Below are positions 57,229-64,000 of a DNA stretch of 64,000 nt, one piece after another; within the stretch, counting starts at the first letter, position 1; every line of letters starts with the position of its first letter. Both the position numbers and the translations under genes were made by a program. The notes below the pieces were generated by a model. The model saw nothing but the letters and a program-made list of their open reading frames with translations. It did not search any database and had not been told where the DNA came from. This stretch comes from Endothia cerciana (lineage: Eukaryota; Ascomycota; Sordariomycetes; Diaporthales; Cryphonectriaceae), in contig JALRMH010000019.1 of the NCBI GenBank assembly GCA_026119935.1, positions 310,001 to 374,000 of the forward strand. The letters are read 5' to 3'.

Positions 57229-57756
57229 AGTGACAACGAACTTGAACAGTGGGCGGTGGTGACGGTTGCTTTGGTAGGAGATGGAGAGAACAGTATTAGC
57301 AGGACGTGTCGTAGGAAAGCGATAGAAGCTTTACATACGGCGGACAACTTCGGCATCACGGCCCCGGAACTGCAGGCGGTATGAAACGCGACCTCGACGT
57401 GACAGACGCGCCGTCCATATCGGGCATGTTATCAAGAGCGAGGAAATGCACGTTCAGGCTGTATAAGGTCCATTTGCGAATAGAAATCGACATACAGAGC
57501 CGGGGGGGGCCTGTGTTGATACACCCCCATGCTGACCGCTCAGAATCTCCCCCGGGTCAAGCCACGGGCTATACTCTATTCACTCTCATGAAGATCCATT
57601 TCCATGATAGATTCTGCAAGCTTCTAGCCAAGGCTCTGATAATAATTGTATTCATATATGAAAAGCTTATACAATATTTTGCCGCAGATCAATACCCCCC
57701 CGCCCCCCCCCCAGAAAAACGGATTGAACAAAGCAAAACAAAACGTGGGCCGTGGA
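57229..57756. other. Intergenic region: HET promoter and GST 3' region
   Basis: About 0.5 kb between two tandem minus-strand genes. It contains poly(C) runs at about 57694-57713. No clear promoter element or gene. Confidence 0.45.
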
Positions 57757-58774
57757 TTACTTGTGCCTCTCCTTGTCTGACTTCTGGCCCTGTATGACCC
57801 AGTTCGAGTGATGTTTAGCATAGTCCTCCTCTCCCTTCTTCGTTTTCATCGCCCTCCCTGAGCTCAAACTTGTCGGGCACATTTAGGCCCCTCTCCGTTG
57901 CTGGCCTCTTCTCTATTTCATCCTTCCACATCTGGATCTGAGGAATTTTATCAATTTCCACCCCGGCCCAACGATGCCTATCTGAGTTGTCAGTATTGAA
58001 TTTTCCACTTCTGTATCTCGGACATGAGGTGTAGTTGGCAGGACACCGAGGCTGTGCCGGAAGAAAAAAAAGGGGGGAGGGGTCGGGGGCCGGGGGGGGG
58101 GGCGCAATCGCTTTGAGAAACCCGCAGGACATTGACCCGCCAGAAGGCCTACTAGGAGCACTTCATCTCAGAGACTTACCACTCAACCCACGAGAAACAA
58201 GCCAGGTCCGCAATCGTATACCTCCCGCCCACAAGCCACAACCCTTTACCCTGCTTCCCCTGCTGGGCAAGCCTGTCCTCCAGCACCTGGTACAGCCGCT
58301 TCGTCTCGGTCTGGTACCGGTCGACGGCGTATGGGATGCTCTCCGGCGCGTACCGGTAGAAGTGGTTCGCCTGACCCTGCATCGGCCCTATGCCGCTCTG
58401 CATCCAGGTCACCCACGAGACCGCCTCCCAGTACTCAGGGGTGTCATGGGGAAATGAGAACCTGTGATCCGGGTCATAGCGTGCCGTGAGATACTGAAGG
58501 ATGGCGCCGCCCTCGAAGATGCGCTGGGGCGGGGAGACAGACTCATCGACTATGGCGGGGATGCGGCCATTCGCTATGGGTTGCGGTCAGCCTCATGTTG
58601 AGGGGGAGAAGGTCGCCACGAACGGTTGATCTCCAGGAACCAGGGCTCCTTCTGGACATTATTCGCGATGTCTACCTTGTGCACCTCGTAATCGAGGCCG
58701 AGCTCCTCAAGGGCGATGTTGACCTTCTGCCCGTTGGGCGTGCCGGCTGTGTAAAGCTTGATATTGGGCGCCAT
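57757..58774 (-). CDS. Ure2-type glutathione S-transferase, C-terminus frameshifted
   Basis: Conjugates or reduces substrates with glutathione in the cytosol. Exons 58774-58624, 58573-58180, and a third from 57977. Introns have donors GTTCGT and GTAAGT. The thioredoxin-like domain has IKLYTAGTPNGQKVNIALEEL (active-site Ser/Thr-Asn region), then EINPNGRIPAIVD across intron 1 and the glutathione-binding SPPQRIFEGGAILQYL. The helical domain has YWEAVSWVTWMQSGIGPMQGQ, VGGRYTIADLACFSWVEW and WHRWAGVEIDKIP. In the frame as it stands the protein ends at 57815 (235 aa, tail GDENEEGRGGLC). The adjacent frame continues with a family-like tail (KGEEDYAKHHSNWVIQGQ) to a stop at 57757, implying one extra base in the CCC at 57852-57854. 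It could be a sequencing error or a real mutation. The start at 58774 is preferred over an in-frame ATG at 58807 by family length. Confidence 0.85.
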
Positions 58775-60174
58775 CTGTGGACTGCCGACTTGGGATTGGG
58801 TTCTCACGTGGAGAGGAGGAGAGCCCAGAGCTTCGGGATACTCATGGTGGACAATGCGGCTGCCATATGAGCTACTATAGCGTCAGAGCACAAATGATGT
58901 CACAATGAATGGTGCAGAAGGCCGACGAGGTGAACTTGAGGGTGACATCTGGAGGGCAAACCCCTCGGCACCGGTCTCGGCCATATTCAGCGGCCCCACG
59001 TTGGTGTAGGGATAGGTTTGGCCCCACCCCACTCCGGCACCCAATCCTTGACTGCGGCTCTGCGACAAATTTCTCCAAACGACTTCACTTCATCCTTCTC
59101 ACTGACCTGGTCGAGTGGCCATTACCCCAGCATCAGAACTGGGCATCCAGTGACTTCCATTGGAGGCAAGGCAGAGATACAATATCATGGCTCTGGGCTC
59201 TCCATTGTGAACAGGAATGAAGGCGGCAGCTGGCCTCCTGCAATCTTTACATTTCTGCTCGGCAAGACATGGACATCACCGCGCCTGTCCCTGAGCCAGG
59301 AGCTCTCAGTCTACACGCAGCGGCAATCCGCCCACAGGACGATCCAGGCCAACATCTGATCAGCGTTCCCATGTATCGTCCTCGTAGAGGAGCTGAGCTC
59401 AATATAGGCGCTTCCACCGGCCACAAGGACAGATGGGTCATGACAGCTCTTGTCGTTTGCACACCTGGTAGGTAAAAGGCCTGACATCGGTTCACCTGCC
59501 AATTTTTCTTTTTTTTCTTTCACTTCTTCCCTCGTCTTCTGCCGGACTCGGTCAGCAGCCTCTCCCCCCCCTGCCGATCTTGAGTAGGATATCCACGATT
59601 TCTCTCTCCGGGATCTCGTGGTATACGAGACAAGAGTAAGAGACATCTCTGTTTCCGCAATGCTATTTGAGTACGGGACCTCCTCTACCTGGCTCCAGGC
59701 GCCGTGGGGGGGTTCGTAATTATTCTGTTGCGACATCTCCAGTTCACTGTTTTCTCTTTATGATTAGACACCCAACTTGAAAGAGAGCCTGGACAGTCTT
59801 TCATCAGTCTCGAGACAGTGTAGACAGATCATATTTCATTTCTGTGTGCTTTTTGTATGGTCTATGTTTCCCAGCCCAGCTCAACTTTGTCGGAGCAGTG
59901 ACATAATGCCCCCATGGTTGCACGGGCAGCCATCGTCTTGTCTTGCCATGCAAAATATAGGCTCACAAATCATGGAGGAGCCTTCTGGTGTCCGTCAGCA
60001 GCTGATAAATGCCTTGGTCGACTCGGGCTCGTACGTTATCATGCCGGCGAGCTTGAATGCAATATCCATCCTACCTCTCCTCGTCCAAGACAAATCTCCC
60101 AAGGTGTTCTCTCGATGTCATCGACAGGCCAACGCCTACCGACAGATCGGCCGAGTCCTGTTTTGCTTGTCTTC
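58775..60174. other. Intergenic region with a possible decayed small gene
   Basis: About 1.4 kb between the GST start codon and the F-box-like stop codon. The minus-strand stretch 59311-59736 contains protein-like sequence split between frames and is listed separately. The rest shows no supported feature. Confidence 0.4.
59311..59736 (-). pseudogene. Possible small gene, reading split between frames
   Basis: An open frame of 141 codons starts MSQQNNYEPPHGAWSQVEEV. Midway, the most protein-like reading (LVYHEIPEREIVDILLKIG) is in another frame; after an 8-nt G run (59564-59571) it returns to the first frame as EAADRVRQKTREEVKEKKEKL. A possible GT donor follows LAG near 59503, with a CAG acceptor about 35 nt later. 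I do not recognise a family. It may be a decayed gene, a gene with sequencing errors, or chance. Confidence 0.3.
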
Positions 60175-61356
60175 TCAAGGAGTATGCTTCTGTATCTTGG
60201 CCTTGAGGCATGCCTCGAGGTTGGCTCGCTCCTCATTTGTGCGCCGGTAAGCTTGGGCTTTGTCAACGTGCCAGACCTCGACATGGTTCAGGCCACGCAA
60301 CTCGAGCAGCTCCTCGAAACCGAGAGCGTCAGTCAGCCGGGCTTGTTTGTGGGTGAAGTACGACTGCAGGTCGCGCTCGCGTTCGGACAGCACATTGGTC
60401 GTGCTCTTCGAGATGATGATGTAAAGCCTCCGAAGCTTCGGGACCTCTGCCAAGAGCTTGAAACCCAGATCGGACTGGGCGCCGGTCCAGTGGACTTGGA
60501 GTCTCCTGAGGTTATAGTACAAGCTCTTGTTTCTGGACAGGAGCTCTTCTGCAGCACGTGTCAGGCTGTGTGTGTGTTGGAAGAGGCGGGGATGCCAACT
60601 TACTCAGCTCGCAGCCGCAGGCGAAATGGAAAGTCTGGGTTTCAAACCAGCATGCCATCACTTCAGCCTGGACCGCCTTGGACACAAGAGCAAGCTTGAT
60701 CTCCAGCGTCGGGGCCGACTTTCTGTCAAGGGGCAGACAGCGGCAGGCCGAGACATTCTTCTTGCAGATGATGCCGTTTATGGAGTCCCTGAACTGGAAG
60801 AGGGTGTTGAAGTACTGCACGTAGACTCTGTGACGGATCTCGGCTGGGAGCTTCATCAGAGGGAACCGAATATTGGCAGCGGGCTCATCTGCCATGGACG
60901 CTATTGTTAGTGATGCTGCAAGACAGGTGAGGGTTTGATGGAGTGTGACCACACTCCTGAGATGGACTAGTGTTCAAGTTGTCTCGGAGGGGGAAAGAAG
61001 TGTTCTCCCAGAAAGATGGAGTGGGGAAATGGGTGCAGGGGACATGTTGACGACAGGGCCAACTTACTCGCCAATGACAACATCTCTGTGCAGCTCTGGA
61101 TCAGCTCAGTGCACTCAGCTACCGTGCTTGGGTCGGACTTCTTCTGCATCGCCTTAGCCAGCTGAGAGATCGTGTCTGTACAGGCCTTCCTCATGTCTGG
61201 AGACATCCTCATCAGCCTGCCAAGGGCATCTGGATCACCGTATCCACGACGATGGTCACCCAAGGCTGTGAAGAGGGTCATTACACTCGAGGACAGTTTG
61301 TACCTCTTGTGCAGATTCTTCAGCTGGATGGTGTAACTATCAAGAGGAGACGCCAT
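60175..61356 (-). CDS. F-box-like hypothetical protein, 315 aa
   Basis: Three exons in the preferred model: 61356-61068, 60888-60604 and 60548-60175, total 948 nt, phases matching. The first intron has donor GTAAGT, branch ACTAAC and acceptor GGCAG; the second has donor GTAAGT, branch CTGAC and acceptor TGCAG. Exon 1 encodes a helical region without a known motif (LKNLHKRYKLSSSVMTLFTAL). Exon 2 has FPLMKLPAEIRHRVYVQYFN, which resembles the LPxEIRxxIY opening of fungal F-box-like proteins, then Cys-rich CRCLPLDRK. Exon 3 is leucine-rich (LRRLQVHW, KLRRLYIII, FEELLELRGLNHVEVWHVD). Such proteins may be SCF ubiquitin-ligase adaptors, but function is unproven. Alternative: a shorter gene starting at ATG 60895, whose start codon lies inside the proposed acceptor. 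Confidence 0.65.
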
Positions 61357-63197
61357 GGTATCAGGCTGTCGTCGAGAGGTGATAGGCGGCTAGAATGTGG
61401 GTAGAGGTGAGGGTTGACAATGGAAGCGAGGGTGTCTCGTCGTTATCGAGGAGGGGCAGAGGATGGGCAGAGGATTGAATGACTCGTCGTTGTTCAGGAG
61501 GGGTAGAGGATGGGCAGAGGGGTGAATGCCACGTCGTTGTTGAAGAATGGTGAAGGTCGCCGGAATTGGAGTGGGGGTAGAAAAAAAAATAAACGTCGAT
61601 GGGAAGAAGGGGGGGAGGTTGTTGCTGCCCCTCAGTGCGCTTCTTGATCCTGGACCTCCTGGCCCAAGATGTATAAGAGGTTCAGAGCGGGGTCGTTGGT
61701 GTCTCCAGCTTCTGATTTGTATGTTGTGAATGGTAGAAACAATCAAGGCCTGGTCTTGTTGCTGGGGCTGTTAGCCAGGAGTCTGTCTGACTTGATCGCC
61801 TCTTGGGAGTTCTGCGAGCTCACGATCCCCCTTCGCAGATGTGGTCTTACAACTCGCTACAGGATCTCGAGGGTTACAACGCCGAGAAACATGCAAGGCG
61901 AATACAGCGAGAAGTAGGAATGTGACAAGAGGCCCAGCATACATACCTCTTATCAGCGCAGTGCGGTTGGTAGGAGATTAAGTCCTTCTTGGTGGGATTT
62001 CGTAGCAGTGTCCTGATGTTGATATTCACTAGGTCTAGAGTTGTAGAGTCGTCGGGTGAACATTGTGAGTTGAAATGGTAAAAGAGAAGAGTAGACAAGG
62101 CCTGTGGTCCAGCGTCGACTCCAGCTCTGAGTGACAGTCATATTCACAGACTGTTATTACTGCGTTCACGAAGTGACTGAGTTGCCATACAGGGATGTCG
62201 TAGCCAATGTGGAAGGCCCACTCTGCTGACAGGCTCCTGATGCGCAGTCACTCTTGATCCCAAGGTTGTGCCAACACAGGTAGGCTCTATACAGGCCTAG
62301 AGTTTCCCAAGCAACCCCACATCGCCGACCCAGGGACATTCTTCACCACTAGCAGCATGTTTTATACGCGCCACAATCTGACAAAAGCACTAATTTATTT
62401 CAAGTGAAGCCTCGGTAGAAACAAATCGTGGCCTTCTGCACAGCCACATGCCACAGTCTTTGATGTTGCGAACACATCCAGCAACCATCAGAGACGAGAT
62501 CCTGATATCGTAAGGGAAGTCAGAAGCAGAAACTCATGACATCTTACAGAGGAGTTTGTCACGAGACATCATATGAGGGTCTTGTTCACAGAGTGCTGTC
62601 AGCCAACGTACCACAAGCACAGGTAGGATACGAAGTAAACAATGGTGAGAAACTTGAATGGAAGGTAGGTGACCAGCTCAGTATAATCTACGCCTACCGC
62701 CATGGGGTCTCGCTGTTGAGTAGTCTGGTTAGGGGAAAAAACCCACCTGAACCTTGGTAGACCTGCATCTTTATCTCAACCATGACATGTCCGATCCATC
62801 CCTCAGCCAGGCGAACATCTGTGCTGTCACTGGGAACACAGGCAATTGCAAAGACTCTCATCACCTTGCTCAAGGGAGGTACATTATTCATAGTCACTAC
62901 TTCACTACTCAGGCAAAATACCTTCCTCATCGACGTTGCCAAGTCGATAATGAGAACCTGGCCACAAGCCCCACTGGTCTAGAAACCAGGCCTTGCATCA
63001 AGATATACAACAGGCCACGGCGGCAGAAGGCCACGCGTCCAGAGCCGTCCAGAATCCAAGCAAAGTTTAAAATGCACAGGCAATCAAAATTTTGATGAAA
63101 ATATTGCATTACCTAGCCGCAAGTGCCGTCTCTGTGAGTAGTGTCTGCGCCTTGAGCGTATCGCCAGGACGTCCTCGGATCTCTTGCGGACGATAAC
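61357..63197. other. Intergenic region, F-box-like gene / PAF1
   Basis: About 1.8 kb holding the F-box-like gene's promoter and the PAF1 3' region (both minus strand). A 25-30 bp block containing GAGGGGTAGAGGATGGGCAG-like sequence occurs about three times at 61440-61520. No supported coding sequence. Confidence 0.45.
61440..61545. repeat. Imperfect direct repeat, three copies
   Basis: The phrase GTCGTTNTNNAGGAGGGG(C/T)AGAGGATGGGCAGAGG appears about every 40-50 bp, at 61438, 61491 and, in degraded form, at 61531. It lies about 100-200 nt upstream of the F-box-like start codon. Confidence 0.65.
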
Positions 63198-64000
63198 CTA
63201 GTCCTCCTCATCGCCTTCAGCATCCTGCTCACTCTCGACTCGTCTCTCCTCGCTCGACCCCCGACCATTGGCAGCAGGCGTCTCGCTCCGCTCACGTCGC
63301 GGAGAGCCATCTTCAATCTGTGAGGTGCCCTCCTCATCTTCCTCCTTGTCCGGGTTCCACTGCGGCATCTGCTGGAACTTGTCCATCCTAGACCGGAATT
63401 CCTCATTGGGGTCCTCCGGCGTGAGTTCATACGCGTCAACTGGCTTCTTCTCCTGGGGTCGATCGGCATTGTAGATACGCCGCGGCGGCTCCATTCTGTT
63501 ACGCTGCATAGTGGGGTAGTACCATGCAGTCTTGGCCTGCGGGTCGACTGCGAAGGCGACTTCCTCGTTGTACTTGGTGTCATGGCTGCCCTCGCTCTCA
63601 ACGGTTGCCAGGTATGACCGGGCCCAGCGAAAGCTGTAGGACGGCTTACCATTTGCGCTGACCGCTTTCGGCACATTGAGGCTCTCGTCATCACGGTTAG
63701 AATTGCGCAGGTCGAACTTGGCGCGGAACTTCTCCGATATGTCCATATTCTCGGGCAGGTACATCTCGTAGTGGTTCTGGTTGGGCGGCTTGGGGTTGTT
63801 CTCTGGGTCCTCCATGTGCGCCTCCAGACGCTCTTTATAGGCTGCATCCTCCCCATCACTGCGACCGATGAACTTCAGGATGCTGTTCAGAAGCCGCTTG
63901 TCATAGCCCGCCTTGCTGTTGGAGATGGGCGGGTGCGCAAACTTGTAGGTGACGTAGGTGCCCGAGTCTGGGAAGGCCTCGAGGTCTGGTAGGATAGGGT
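63198..64000 (-). CDS. PAF1: PAF1, RNA polymerase II-associated complex subunit (partial)
   Basis: Core subunit of the Paf1 complex, which travels with RNA polymerase II and promotes H2B ubiquitylation and H3K4/K36 methylation. Only the C-terminal 267 codons are in the window; the gene continues beyond 64000. Motifs match Paf1: PILPDLEAFPDSGTYVTYKFAHPPI, DKRLLNSILKFI, NQNHYEMYLPENMD, FRWARSYLATVES, DEVAFAVDP-like EEVAFAVDPQAKTAWYYPT and NRMEPPRRIYN. The C-terminus is an acidic, Ser/Glu/Asp-rich tail ending AEGDEED, as usual. No intron is seen in this part. The stop codon is at 63198-63200. Confidence 0.94.
   Translation of the reverse strand, partial: PILPDLEAFPDSGTYVTYKFAHPPISNSKAGYDKRLLNSILKFIGRSDGEDAAYKERLEAHMEDPENNPKPPNQNHYEMYLPENMDISEKFRAKFDLRNSNRDDESLNVPKAVSANGKPSYSFRWARSYLATVESEGSHDTKYNEEVAFAVDPQAKTAWYYPTMQRNRMEPPRRIYNADRPQEKKPVDAYELTPEDPNEEFRSRMDKFQQMPQWNPDKEEDEEGTSQIEDGSPRRERSETPAANGRGSSEERRVESEQDAEGDEED

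Overview
This window is nuclear DNA of a filamentous ascomycete, most likely a Sordariomycete. The evidence is the short spliceosomal introns (GTAAGT-type donors, CTAAC branch points, mostly 50-100 nt), GC-rich third codon positions, a STE12 with an N-terminal STE domain plus two C-terminal C2H2 fingers, a HET-domain gene, an alternative NADH dehydrogenase and fungal-type housekeeping genes. I cannot name the genus from the sequence alone.

Layout: (1) 0.2-1.6 kb, an intron-less low-complexity protein of unknown function. (2) 2.2-4.7 kb, a divergent pair, HIS6 (histidine biosynthesis) and FAF1 (40S ribosome assembly). (3) 6.9-9.4 kb, STE12, the MAP-kinase-regulated transcription factor, on the minus strand. 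(4) 9.4-23.4 kb, about 14 kb with no gene I can support. (5) 23.4-31.3 kb, a divergent pair of ribosome-biogenesis genes, NOC3 and UTP10. (6) 32.4-34.6 kb, a type II mitochondrial NADH dehydrogenase. (7) 35.4-45.9 kb, BUD4 (anillin-like septin organiser) and a plasma-membrane H+-ATPase, both minus strand. (8) 49.1-51.2 kb, the DEAD-box helicase DBP9. (9) 52.7-61.4 kb, a more accessory stretch: a secreted PLC-like phosphodiesterase, a broken HET-domain gene, a Ure2-type glutathione S-transferase with a frameshifted C-terminus, a possibly decayed small gene and an F-box-like gene. (10) 63.2 kb to the end, the C-terminal part of PAF1, running off the window.

Four of the twelve apparently intact genes (FAF1, NOC3, UTP10, DBP9) act in nucleolar ribosome assembly, and PAF1 supports Pol II (and in yeast Pol I) elongation. 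STE12 (mating/invasive growth), BUD4 (septation), the H+-ATPase (membrane potential) and the NADH dehydrogenase are independent functions. Intron boundaries were worked out by hand: wherever a spliced model is given, the summed exon length is a multiple of three and the phases agree. I found no convincing tRNA, rRNA, transposon, CRISPR array or biosynthetic cluster, and no clearly new multi-gene system. The items most worth a second look are the lesions in the 55-60 kb accessory block, the symmetric zinc-finger exon of STE12, a GC-AG intron in DBP9, the altered regulatory C-terminus of the H+-ATPase, and the gene desert upstream of STE12.
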